Assembly: GCA_902462015.1 (NCBI GenBank)
Contig: CABPZV010000037.1
Coordinates: 1-13,701, forward strand
DNA from: an uncultured Eubacteriales bacterium
GTDB taxonomy: Bacteria > Bacillota > Clostridia > Oscillospirales > CAG-272
Direction: 5' to 3'
Length of the DNA: 13,701 nt
The notes below the pieces were generated by a model that saw nothing but the letters and a program-made list of their open reading frames with translations, was not told where the DNA came from and ran no database searches. Numbering within the stretch: position 1 is the first letter of the stretch; every line of letters starts with the position of its first letter. Of the stretch, positions 6,172 to 13,519 are shown piece by piece. The position numbers and the translations under genes are program-made.

Positions 6172-7518
6172 TCAAAAAGGCATTCTGCCTTTTTTACCGA
6201 ATAGTTTTTTTGCTTTACGGCCAAGCATATTACCGGAAAGCTGCTTCATCATTTTATTTGTCTGATCAAATTGTTTTAGCAAGCGGTTTACCTCTTCGAC
6301 TGAGGTTCCGCTTCCCGCTGCAATTCTCCGTTTGCGCGACGGATTGATGATATCAGGTTTTTCTCGTTCTTTAACCGTCATAGAACGAATTATGGCTTCC
6401 ATGCGGTCAATTGCCTTTTCGTCAACTTTTACATCCTTCATTGCGTCTGGCTTTACACCGGGTAGCATTGACAGAAGCTGTTCGATTGAGCCCATATTCC
6501 GTATCTGACCGAACTGTTCGAGATAATCGTCAAGTGTAAACTGCGATTTACGCATTTTTTGTTCGAGTTCGGCGGCCTTTTTTTCATCAAAGCTTGTTTG
6601 CGCCTTTTCAATCAGAGTGAGAACATCTCCCATTCCGAGAATACGGCTTGCCATCCGGTCAGGATAAAACGGTTCTATAGTGTCGAGTTTTTCTCCGGTT
6701 CCTATAAATTTTATTGGCTTTCCGGTAACATACCGAACACTGAGCGCAGCGCCTCCCCTTGTATCTCCGTCAAGCTTTGTAAGAATCACTCCTGTTATAT
6801 CGAGAAGTTCATTGAAAGACTGTGCGACATTGACAGCATCCTGTCCTGTCATTGAATCGACAACGAGCAGAATTTCATGCGGACCGACTGCCGCTTTTAT
6901 CTCCTGAAGCTCGCGCATCATGTCCTCATCTATATGAAGACGGCCTGCCGTGTCGATAAAAACCATGTCGTGTCCGTGTCTTTCGGCATGTTCAATGCCT
7001 CTGCGTGCAATTTTGACTGCGTCCTTTTCGTCTTCTATTGCAAAAACTGGAATATCAAGCTGTGCTCCGACGATCTGAAGCTGTTTGACTGCCGCCGGAC
7101 GGTATACGTCACAGGCGATAAGAAGCGGACGTTTTCCCTGTTTTTTATAAAGTCCTGCAAGCTTCGCAGCGTGTGTAGTTTTGCCCGCCCCCTGGAGACC
7201 TGTCATCATAACAATTGTCGGAGGTTTTGATGAAATTGTAAGCTTTGACTGAGTGCCTCCCATCGTGTTTGTCAATTCTTCGTTTACTATTTTGACGATT
7301 TGCTGACCGGGCATCAGACTTTCCAGAACTTCTGTTCCAACGGCTCTTTCTGTAACCGTTTTGATGAAATCTCTTACGACCTTATAGTTGACGTCTGCTT
7401 CAAGCAAGGCGAGCTTTATTTCCCGCATCCCTTCTTTTACGTCGGCCTCGGTAAGCTTGCCCTTGCTTCGGAATTTTTTAAATGCCGAGTTCATTTTATC
7501 GACTAAATTATCAAACAC
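6172..7518 (-). CDS. ffh: Signal recognition particle protein Ffh (SRP54)
   Basis: A 448-aa SRP GTPase that binds signal sequences and 4.5S RNA and delivers ribosomes to FtsY at the membrane. Visible in order: the N helical domain (1-90); the G domain with P-loop GLQGAGKTT (107-115), DVYRPAA (137-143), DTAGR (189-193) and TKLDGDTRGGA (247-257); then the methionine-rich M domain from about 325. The SRP RNA-binding segment is in the M domain (NPSRKRRIAAGSGTSVEEV). Length is normal for Firmicutes. The GTG start has GGAGG 7 nt upstream. Preceded by ylxM (34-bp gap) and followed by rpsP, the standard arrangement. The SRP RNA gene itself is not in the window. Confidence 0.97.
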   Translation of the reverse strand: MFDNLVDKMNSAFKKFRSKGKLTEADVKEGMREIKLALLEADVNYKVVRDFIKTVTERAVGTEVLESLMPGQQIVKIVNEELTNTMGGTQSKLTISSKPPTIVMMTGLQGAGKTTHAAKLAGLYKKQGKRPLLIACDVYRPAAVKQLQIVGAQLDIPVFAIEDEKDAVKIARRGIEHAERHGHDMVFIDTAGRLHIDEDMMRELQEIKAAVGPHEILLVVDSMTGQDAVNVAQSFNELLDITGVILTKLDGDTRGGAALSVRYVTGKPIKFIGTGEKLDTIEPFYPDRMASRILGMGDVLTLIEKAQTSFDEKKAAELEQKMRKSQFTLDDYLEQFGQIRNMGSIEQLLSMLPGVKPDAMKDVKVDEKAIDRMEAIIRSMTVKEREKPDIINPSRKRRIAAGSGTSVEEVNRLLKQFDQTNKMMKQLSGNMLGRKAKKLFGKKGRMPF

Positions 7519-7552
7519 TGCAAACCTCCGTTCATGCTTCTATTAATTTTTG

Positions 7553-7948
7553 CTATTCGTAAAGCTCTTTCAGACGGTTTACGGCTGCATAAAGCTCGGT
7601 GGGATCAATATATCCGTCTGCGGTCAGCCTTTTGACTTCATTAATGATATTTTCACTTTCATTGCGCAGTGAGAGAAACTTATCACAAAGACCTAACTTG
7701 TTTTCGTAGTTAAGGAGAAGCGATCTGCTCTTTTCAATCGAAGCCCGAACTCCCTGCCTTGTGAGGCCGGTAAGCTCTGAAATCTCGCTGAGCGAGAGGT
7801 CGTCGTTATAATAATATTCTGAGAGTTCGCGCTGTCTTGGGGTTAGAAGTTCGCCATAGAAATCAAGCAAAAAACCGAGGCTTATGTTCCCCGAACTTTT
7901 AATGTCCTGGAGATTTGAAGCTTCAATTTTTTTGTCTTTTTTATTCAT
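7553..7948 (-). CDS. ylxM: YlxM-family putative SRP-associated HTH protein
   Basis: A 131-aa UPF0122/YlxM protein with a sigma-70 region 4-like helix-turn-helix. The conserved block LLDFYGELLTPRQRELSEYY (residues about 27-46) is followed by LSLSEISELTGLTRQGVRAS (52-71). YlxM is nearly always next to ffh and in streptococci it modulates the SRP GTPases; a DNA-binding role is also possible given the fold. The frame is open upstream to 8059, but the ATG at 7948 is right: it follows an AGGTGAT site, and the promoter (7980-8008) lies inside the longer frame. First gene of the ffh operon, divergent from argS. Confidence 0.92.
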   Translation of the reverse strand: MNKKDKKIEASNLQDIKSSGNISLGFLLDFYGELLTPRQRELSEYYYNDDLSLSEISELTGLTRQGVRASIEKSRSLLLNYENKLGLCDKFLSLRNESENIINEVKRLTADGYIDPTELYAAVNRLKELYE

Positions 7949-7956
7949 CTCATCAC

Positions 7957-7979
7957 CTGTAAAGCAAAACACTTTACAG
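7957..7979. promoter_or_regulatory. Operator-like palindrome over the ylxM transcription start
   Basis: CTGTAAAG (7957-7964) and CTTTACAG (7972-7979) form a perfect 8-bp inverted repeat with a 7-bp spacer, directly abutting the -10 box (7980-7985). The predicted start (near 7973) falls within it, so it fits a repressor site better than an RNA hairpin. It does not match a LexA, PerR, CtsR or NrdR box that I know. Confidence 0.45.
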
Positions 7980-8008
7980 AGTATAACATATAGATTCTGT
8001 TTTGTCAA
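7980..8008 (-). promoter_or_regulatory. Sigma-A promoter of the ylxM-ffh-rpsP-khpA operon
   Basis: On the minus strand TTGACA (8003-8008) and TATACT (7980-7985) are 17 bp apart, with TGT before the -10 (extended -10). This is close to ideal. It leaves a short untranslated leader of about 25 nt and settles the ylxM start at 7948. Confidence 0.88.
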
Positions 8009-8046
8009 GCATTTTTTGAAATAAAGCGAAAAATAAGTGAAGCATC

Positions 8047-8075
8047 TTGAATTTTGCATGAAAATATGTTATATT
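8047..8075 (+). promoter_or_regulatory. Sigma-A promoter of argS-yebC
   Basis: TTGAAT (8047-8052) and TATATT (8070-8075) are separated by 17 bp, with TGT before the -10. It is divergent from the ylxM promoter, the two -35 boxes being about 38 bp apart. The start would be near 8082, giving a leader of about 280 nt that contains repeat copy B. No T-box features (specifier loop, AGGGTGG) were seen in the leader. Confidence 0.75.
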
Positions 8076-8170
8076 AATAAGTAATAGCTTGTAGCCTTGT
8101 GTACTTATGTATTGTTATATCCGTTCTTAGAAATATTTTTTATTTAATGGATAAGTGCTTGCGCAGTACA

Positions 8171-8337
8171 GATATAACTTAGGCAGGATGTTCCGCCATT
8201 AAGGCAATCGCCATTAAAGCTGCCGCCTTAATGGCGATCGGCTTTCAGTCGGCTGGTTACATTTCACCATTCAGTGGGAGATACAATCTCCTACTGGAAT
8301 GGCTATAACGCCATTTGACTGGCCAAGTCCCTTATTG
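8171..8337 (+). repeat. Dispersed structured repeat, copy B
   Basis: 167 bp, aligned end to end without net gaps with copy C (11011-11177), from GATATA(A/G)CTTAGGCA to CTTATTG. The left module has two competing perfect stems: 8194-8205 with 8225-8236 (12 bp) and 8207-8217 with 8228-8238 (11 bp). Both use the same right arm because CGCCATTAA occurs twice. The right core (8257-8337) carries the stem-loop 8267-8282/8286-8302 with one G.U pair and one bulge. It lies in the transcribed argS leader and ends 6-7 nt before the argS ribosome site. Confidence 0.9.
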
Positions 8338-8360
8338 AATAATGAAAGGAAGCCTTTGCA

Positions 8361-10106
8361 TTGCAGGGGCGCTGGTTTTTTATGCTAAAAATCAAAATGA
8401 ATATAGCCGAAGCACTGTGCGGAGCAATGAAAAGGTCTTTTTCCGCAGATGCTTCGGCAGATGATGTATATGAGATGCTTGAGTATCCTCCTGATAAAGA
8501 GATGGGAGATATAGCCCTTCCGTGCTTTAAGCTCAGCAAAACGCTCCGTAAGGCACCGCCGGTTATTGCACAAGCATTATCCGACGCGTTGACGGAGGAT
8601 GTTCCGGAAGGTATCGGAAAAATTATTCCATTTGGAGGATATCTTAATTTTTCAGTTTCGGACAGCTATCTTTCTGATAATCTCTTGTGTCAGATTCTTG
8701 AGGCTGACAAGCAGTACGGTTCGTCTGATGAGGGAAAAGGCAGGACGGTTGTTCTTGATTATTCTTCTCCTAACGTGGCGAAACCATTTCACATAGGACA
8801 CCTCGGAACTACTGTGATAGGTCATTCACTGAAAAAAATTCATGAGTTTGCAGGTTATAAATGTGTGGGAATTAACCATCTCGGCGATTGGGGAACGCAG
8901 TTCGGAAAGCTTATTACCGCATACCGTATGTGGGGATCTGAGGAAAGCATAGAAAACGGCGGTATTGACGAGCTTGTTTCGCTTTATGTGAAATTTCATA
9001 ACGAGGCGGAGCTTCATCCGGAATTGAATGATAATGCAAGGGCTGAGTTTGCAAAGCTTGAAAACGGAGATAACGAAAATCTTAAACTTTGGAAGCGGTT
9101 TGTAGATATCAGCATGAAGGAGTATGAAAAAACATACAGACAGCTTGATATAGAGTTTGATTCTTATAAGGGCGAGAGTTTTTACACTGACAAGATGCCG
9201 GAACAGGTTGAAAAGCTCCGCGAAAAAAATCTTTTAAAAATAGACGACGGTGCCTCTATTGTAGATCTTGAAGAATACGGAATGCCGCCGTGTCTAATTT
9301 TGAAGAGGGACGGTTCTACACTCTATCCTGCCCGTGATATTGCCGCTGCTGTTTACCGTAAGAGAACATATGATTTTGATAAATGTATTTATGTCACGTC
9401 TTCAGGGCAGAGTTTGCATTTTGCGCAATGGTTTAAGGTTGTGGAGCTCATGGGATACGACTGGTACGACAGACTTGTGCATGTACCCTACGGCACGGTG
9501 AGCGTCAACGGTGAAAAGCTTGCGACGAGAACGGGAAATGTTGTTCTTCTTAAGGATTTGTTTGAAATGGCAATTGAGAAGGTTTCTGTTCTTGTAGAAC
9601 AGAAAAATCAACAGCTCGAAAACAAAGAGGAAATAGCCGAAGCGGTTGGCGTTGGAGCGGTGGTGTATTATTACCTTTCGAACAGCAGAATTAAGGATAT
9701 CAGTTTCAAGTTAGAGGATGCACTTTCCTTTGAAGGTAATACGGGGCCGTATGCTCAGTATACATATGCAAGGGCTTGCAGTATTCTTTCCAAGACGAAC
9801 GGAACGCCGGCTGCTGATGAATGTAACGGTATCGCAGTATCTGCGCCTGAGAGAGAACTTCTTCATGTGCTTTCATTTTTCCCGGAGCGTATTAAATACG
9901 CGCTTGCAGAATATGAGCCGTCAATTATAACGAGATATATATATGAGCTTTGTTCGGCGTTTAACAAATTTTATCATGACTGTCCGATCGTGGGTGCTGA
10001 AACTGAGAAGCAGAAGGCGTTTAGAATCCGGATTGTGGCAGCTGTTAAGAATGTTCTCGGAAATGCGCTTCATCTCATTTGTATGCGTACTCCTGAAAAA
10101 ATTTGA
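8361..10106 (+). CDS. argS: Arginyl-tRNA synthetase
   Basis: A 581-aa class I aminoacyl-tRNA synthetase that charges tRNA-Arg. The N-terminal additional domain covers about 14-125. The catalytic domain has SSPNVAKPFHIGHLGT with HIGH at 144-147, and the second signature is the ArgS-type EKLATRTGN (385-393) in place of canonical KMSKS. The C-terminal all-helical DALR anticodon-binding domain follows, from about 450, with NTGPYAQYTYARA at its entry. The TTG start at 8361 is chosen because GAAAGGA ends 10 nt before it. ATG codons at 8382 (weak AGGGG upstream) and 8397 (start of the homologous MNIAEAL) are alternatives. First gene of an argS-yebC unit; repeat copy B is in its leader. Confidence 0.95.
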   Translation: MQGRWFFMLKIKMNIAEALCGAMKRSFSADASADDVYEMLEYPPDKEMGDIALPCFKLSKTLRKAPPVIAQALSDALTEDVPEGIGKIIPFGGYLNFSVSDSYLSDNLLCQILEADKQYGSSDEGKGRTVVLDYSSPNVAKPFHIGHLGTTVIGHSLKKIHEFAGYKCVGINHLGDWGTQFGKLITAYRMWGSEESIENGGIDELVSLYVKFHNEAELHPELNDNARAEFAKLENGDNENLKLWKRFVDISMKEYEKTYRQLDIEFDSYKGESFYTDKMPEQVEKLREKNLLKIDDGASIVDLEEYGMPPCLILKRDGSTLYPARDIAAAVYRKRTYDFDKCIYVTSSGQSLHFAQWFKVVELMGYDWYDRLVHVPYGTVSVNGEKLATRTGNVVLLKDLFEMAIEKVSVLVEQKNQQLENKEEIAEAVGVGAVVYYYLSNSRIKDISFKLEDALSFEGNTGPYAQYTYARACSILSKTNGTPAADECNGIAVSAPERELLHVLSFFPERIKYALAEYEPSIITRYIYELCSAFNKFYHDCPIVGAETEKQKAFRIRIVAAVKNVLGNALHLICMRTPEKI

Positions 10107-10166
10107 GTACTGAACTAATAATAAAAAGAAAGGGAAGTCTTTGATTCAAAGGCTGGTGTATTTATA

Positions 10167-10901
10167 ATGTCCGGACATAGTAAATGGAAAAATATAATGC
10201 ATAAAAAAGAAAAGACCGACGCCCAGAGAGCCAGTGTCTTTACTAAGGTTGGAAAAGAGATATCGGTCGCTGTAAAAGCCGGCGGTCCTGATCCCGTTTC
10301 GAACTCGAAGCTTCACGATCTCATTTCGAAAGCGAAGTCTCTGAATGTTCCTAATGACAATATAGAGCGTATTATTAAAAAAGCGAGCGGCGCCGACGGA
10401 ACAGTATATGAGGAGATTTTATACGAGGGGTATGGTCCGTCAGGAGTCGCGGTAATTGTCGAGGCTGCTACCGATAACAGGAACAGAACTGCTTCAGAGG
10501 TGCGTCACTTTTTTGATAAGTACGGCGGGAATCTTGGGCAGAACGGCTGTGTAAGCTATCTTTTTACTGAAAAAGGTGTTATCGTGGTAGATAATGAGGA
10601 CAAAAAAATCGACTCGGACAGGCTTATGGAGGACGCTCTTGAAGCCGGTGCTGAGGATTTTTCTTCGGACGGAGATATTTTTGAAATATATACTCTGCCG
10701 GAAGACCTTAGTTCTGTCCGTGATGAGCTTGAGAAGAAAGGTTATGTGCTTGTATCATGCGATACTGACAAGATTCCTTCAAATTATATTGACCTTGCAG
10801 ATGAAGAAGATATAAAAAAGATGAATCTGCTTCTCGAACATTTGGAAGAAAACGACGACGTAGTGAATGTCTATCACAATTGGAATGTCGATGATGAATA
10901 A
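10167..10901 (+). CDS. yebC: YebC/PmpR-TACO1 family protein
   Basis: A 244-aa protein matching YebC from its first residues (MSGHSKWKNIMHKKEKTDAQ) through NVPNDNIERIIKKASG and EILYEGYGPSGVAVIVEAAT to the end. The family was annotated as a transcription regulator; members including the mitochondrial homologue TACO1 are linked to translation, where bacterial YebC helps ribosomes through proline-rich stretches. The acidic C-terminal region is typical. ATG start with AAAGG 14 nt upstream. It lies 60 bp after argS with no terminator between, so the two are probably co-transcribed, and a strong hairpin terminator follows. Confidence 0.94.
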   Translation: MSGHSKWKNIMHKKEKTDAQRASVFTKVGKEISVAVKAGGPDPVSNSKLHDLISKAKSLNVPNDNIERIIKKASGADGTVYEEILYEGYGPSGVAVIVEAATDNRNRTASEVRHFFDKYGGNLGQNGCVSYLFTEKGVIVVDNEDKKIDSDRLMEDALEAGAEDFSSDGDIFEIYTLPEDLSSVRDELEKKGYVLVSCDTDKIPSNYIDLADEEDIKKMNLLLEHLEENDDVVNVYHNWNVDDE

Positions 10902-10937
10902 TCGGTATGATTATTACATAGTATGAATTATAAAATA

Positions 10938-10985
10938 ATGGCAGACATACAGCGGTTTTCCGTTTGCATTTCTGCCATGTTTTTA
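10938..10985 (+). terminator. Intrinsic terminator of argS-yebC
   Basis: ATGGCAGA (10938-10945) and TCTGCCAT (10971-10978) are perfect 8-bp complements. They enclose an inner stem around a TTTT loop with one bulge, and are followed by GTTTTTAT. It stands 36 bp after the yebC stop and before repeat copy C. Confidence 0.8.
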
Positions 10986-11010
10986 TATTAATTATTGTAA
11001 TCTGGCAAAT

Positions 11011-11177
11011 GATATAGCTTAGGCAAGATATTCCGCCATTAAGGAAATCGCCATTAAAGCTGCCGCCCTAATGGCGATCGCCTTTCAGTCGGCGAATTAC
11101 ATTTCACCATTCAGTGGGAGATACAATCTTCAACTGGAATGGATGCCACGCCATTTGACGGCGCAAGCCCCTTATTG
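11011..11177 (+). repeat. Dispersed structured repeat, copy C
   Basis: 167 bp, same length and limits as copy B. The left module keeps the 10-bp stem 11047-11056/11069-11078 and a weaker alternative using 11034-11044. The right core (11097-11177) keeps the left arm of the stem-loop unchanged, but the right arm has one mismatch, one G.U pair and a bulge. It lies between the yebC terminator and the 3' end of convergent rsmB (46 bp away), so it has no plus-strand gene behind it. The 321-bp gap between these genes otherwise holds only the terminator. Confidence 0.9.
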
Positions 11178-11222
11178 TACAAAATCGACATATTGGCTTT
11201 TGAAATAGTTTTCAAACTTATA

Positions 11223-12620
11223 TTATGTGCGTGTTATCAAGGCATAGAAAAAACCGTCTGTCCGAAAATGTGTGTCAAGTGTGCCGTCCGGGAAGAATGT
11301 ACGGACAGAGACAATTTTGAATTCAGAGTGTTCTGATACAAAACGATTCACTATATCTTCGTTTTCATGCTTATTTAATGTACATGTGGAGTAAACAAGT
11401 CTTCCGTTTCTCTTAAGATATCGTGCCGCACTGCACAGTATTTTATACTGAAGCGCTGTCAGTCCGGATTCGTAATTATCACGTACGCGCTCGAATGCGC
11501 GGCACCGGATGTCAGGCTTTTTTGCGATTACGCCCAGACCTGAGCACGGAACATCGCATATAATACGGTCGGCAGTTTCTTGAAGTTCCTCTTTATATTC
11601 AGAGCTGTCGGAACATTCAGTTTTTATAATATTAATTCCGAGACGCTCAGAACTGTCATTTATAAGTTTTAATTTATTTTCATACAAATCAAAAGACAAA
11701 ATTTTCCCCTTGTTTTCCATCAGCATCGCAGCGGATAAACTTTTTCCTCCTGGTGCGGAGCAAACGTCTATTACAGTGTCTTCCGGACGAGGTTCAAGGA
11801 CTTCAACTGATAGGGAAGATGCATCATCCTGAACTATACACAGACCTTTTTTCAGACAATCGAGAGAACTTACCGGAACTGATCTCAGAAGACGTATGCC
11901 AAATTTTGACTCTGGAGAGGGAACAGCGTCTATGTTGTTCTCCGTCAGATAATACAGTAGTTCATCACGCGTTGCTTTCAGTGTGTTGACGCGAAGCGTT
12001 AATGCCGGGGGAGTGTCAATTCCGGAGAGAATCTTCTCGGTCGTTTCTTTGCCATACATTTTCTCCCACATGACAATTAAATTTTCCGGGACAGAATATC
12101 GGACTGAAAGGTATTTTTCTGGAATTTTTGTTTTGTCCGGAAGCAGAATTGTGTCTTTTTTTCTTATAAGCGAGCGCAGAACAGCGTTTACAAACGGCGC
12201 AGCGCTTGCCGTACGTTTTTTTATGAGTTTAACGCTTTCATTGCAGGCTGCACTGTCAGGAATACGATCCATAAATAAAATCTGATATGCTCCGATACGT
12301 AGTGCTGTGAGTACTGTTAAATCAAGCTTTTCAAGCGGTATGGATGATAAATTCGACAGAAAGTAATCCAGTGTTATCTGCCTCTCAGTAACGCCGTATA
12401 CGAGCGCGGTAAAAAAATCGCGGTCATGTCCAGAGAGATTTAGTTTTTTTATAGTGCTGTCAAGTGAGATATTTATAAAGGTATCGTTTTCAGCGTAATG
12501 ACAAAGTTCACAAAAAACTGCGGTACGTATATTTACTTTTGTTTCGGAATTTTTTTTATTCTTGATTTTCAACCGATTGTTAGTCATGTTTCCTTTTTTT
12601 TCACTGCTTTTACCATTCAT
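11223..12620 (-). CDS. rsmB: 16S rRNA (cytosine-967-C5)-methyltransferase RsmB
   Basis: A 465-aa SAM-dependent methyltransferase that makes m5C967 in 16S rRNA. An N-terminal NusB-like RNA-binding domain covers about residues 30-155. The Rossmann-type catalytic domain has motif I DVCSAPGGKS (285-294), the motif IV cysteine in DVPCSGLG (C359) and the motif VI nucleophile in YSTC (C413). Length is normal. Start at ATG 12620 with CGGAG 7 nt upstream; a TTG at 12653 has no ribosome site, and an ATG at 12587 with AAAGGA close by is another choice. The N-terminal tail is unusually rich in Lys and Asn. It lies 64 bp after the PHP gene. rlmN, a common downstream neighbour in Firmicutes, is absent. Confidence 0.92.
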   Translation of the reverse strand: MNGKSSEKKGNMTNNRLKIKNKKNSETKVNIRTAVFCELCHYAENDTFINISLDSTIKKLNLSGHDRDFFTALVYGVTERQITLDYFLSNLSSIPLEKLDLTVLTALRIGAYQILFMDRIPDSAACNESVKLIKKRTASAAPFVNAVLRSLIRKKDTILLPDKTKIPEKYLSVRYSVPENLIVMWEKMYGKETTEKILSGIDTPPALTLRVNTLKATRDELLYYLTENNIDAVPSPESKFGIRLLRSVPVSSLDCLKKGLCIVQDDASSLSVEVLEPRPEDTVIDVCSAPGGKSLSAAMLMENKGKILSFDLYENKLKLINDSSERLGINIIKTECSDSSEYKEELQETADRIICDVPCSGLGVIAKKPDIRCRAFERVRDNYESGLTALQYKILCSAARYLKRNGRLVYSTCTLNKHENEDIVNRFVSEHSEFKIVSVRTFFPDGTLDTHFRTDGFFYALITRT

Positions 12621-12684
12621 TTTGCAACTCCGCTGATCTGTATAGCTTGACAATATTTATATGTAAAATTCTTTTTTTCTAATG

Positions 12685-13410
12685 TTATTTCATAAATTCA
12701 GGTATCAAAGGCAGTCCGCCAATATCGAGAAGATAGTCTCCACTTCTCAGGAGTACTGCGATGTCTTTACTGTCTTTTGGCAGATTTTTAGTATAGATTC
12801 CGCCAAGCCCCTGTGTATCCGGAAAGTGAAAATCGCTTCCGGAGGTTATAACTCCACCGACTGTTCTTGCAAACCTTGCAGCATAGCAATTGCCGTTATT
12901 ATGATTTGGCTGAAAATTAAGTACTTCAACACCATCTATGAGATTTGGTTGAGCGGGTTCTATACCTGGCCTGAATGGATGTGCCTGAATAAGCAGCATA
13001 TCCGGATTTTGATACTCGGTGCGGAACTTTATGAGTGATTCTGAGAGGTATGGAAAGATATTTTCTGTGTCAGCTATATCTATTCCATATATAAGATAAT
13101 CATTTGGATGCCCGTCGAAACGTATTTCAAGTCCGTAATAAACTTGAAGGGAATATTTATTCCCTTCTTTTACAGCACGTACATAATCATCAGCATAGCG
13201 CTTTACGGTTTGTTCCACAGTTTCTCCATCCAGATGCATACAGGAGTACAGATGATTTGTGATGACTATTCCATTATACCCGCACTCTGCGTATAGACGA
13301 ACAACCTCCTCAGGTTCAAATACTCCGCAGGGACTTGCCGGAGATGAGTGCGAATGCATCTCGATCTTATATTGATATTCTCCTATAAAATCTTTAACTG
13401 CTTTATTCAT
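12685..13410 (-). CDS. PHP-domain metal-dependent phosphoesterase family protein
   Basis: A 241-aa protein with the metal-binding motifs of the PHP (polymerase and histidinol phosphatase) superfamily: MHSHS (H19, H21), TNH (H53), GLEIRF (E95), QAHPF (H144) and GSDFH (D193, H195). PHP enzymes hydrolyse phosphoester bonds with two or three metal ions; substrates range from histidinol phosphate to nucleotides, so the substrate here is unknown. It is not HisK or DnaE/PolX by length or context. ATG start with AAAGGA 14 nt upstream. It sits between a zinc peptidase gene and rsmB on the same strand. No signal peptide; cytoplasmic. Confidence 0.85.
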   Translation of the reverse strand: MNKAVKDFIGEYQYKIEMHSHSSPASPCGVFEPEEVVRLYAECGYNGIVITNHLYSCMHLDGETVEQTVKRYADDYVRAVKEGNKYSLQVYYGLEIRFDGHPNDYLIYGIDIADTENIFPYLSESLIKFRTEYQNPDMLLIQAHPFRPGIEPAQPNLIDGVEVLNFQPNHNNGNCYAARFARTVGGVITSGSDFHFPDTQGLGGIYTKNLPKDSKDIAVLLRSGDYLLDIGGLPLIPEFMK

Positions 13411-13451
13411 AGCTGTAAATTACATCCTTTTTTTATGGAAATGCTTATGTG

Positions 13452-13480
13452 ATTATACTCAATATTAAATTTTAATTCTA
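13452..13480 (-). promoter_or_regulatory. Possible promoter for the PHP-domain gene
   Basis: On the minus strand a perfect TATAAT (13452-13457) lies 17 bp from TAGAAT (13475-13480), a poor -35 box. It is in the 109-bp gap between the zinc peptidase stop and the PHP start, so rsmB may also depend on it. Read-through from upstream is equally possible, as no terminator is seen in this gap. Confidence 0.35.
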
Positions 13481-13519
13481 CTCATTAATCCTAAATATCA
13501 ACGGATTAGAAATTATCTG

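Noticed and set aside
7949..8059. N-terminal extension of the ylxM frame by 37 codons
   Set aside because: The extra stretch contains the -35/-10 promoter and the predicted transcription start; the internal ATG has a ribosome site and matches YlxM length.
8082..8360. T-box leader ahead of argS
   Set aside because: The leader is long enough, but there is no AGGGTGGNACCGCG-like antiterminator block and no terminator. Most of it is repeat copy B.
1..11177. CRISPR array made of the three repeat copies
   Set aside because: The copies are kilobases apart, over 120 bp long, and have no spacers or cas genes.
8171..11177. Terminal inverted repeats or target duplications marking the repeat as a MITE
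   Set aside because: The ends (GATATA...CTTATTG) show only a weak imperfect match to each other, and no convincing direct duplications flank B or C.
12621..12653. TTG start adding 11 residues to RsmB
   Set aside because: No ribosome site precedes it, while CGGAG is well spaced before the ATG at 12620.
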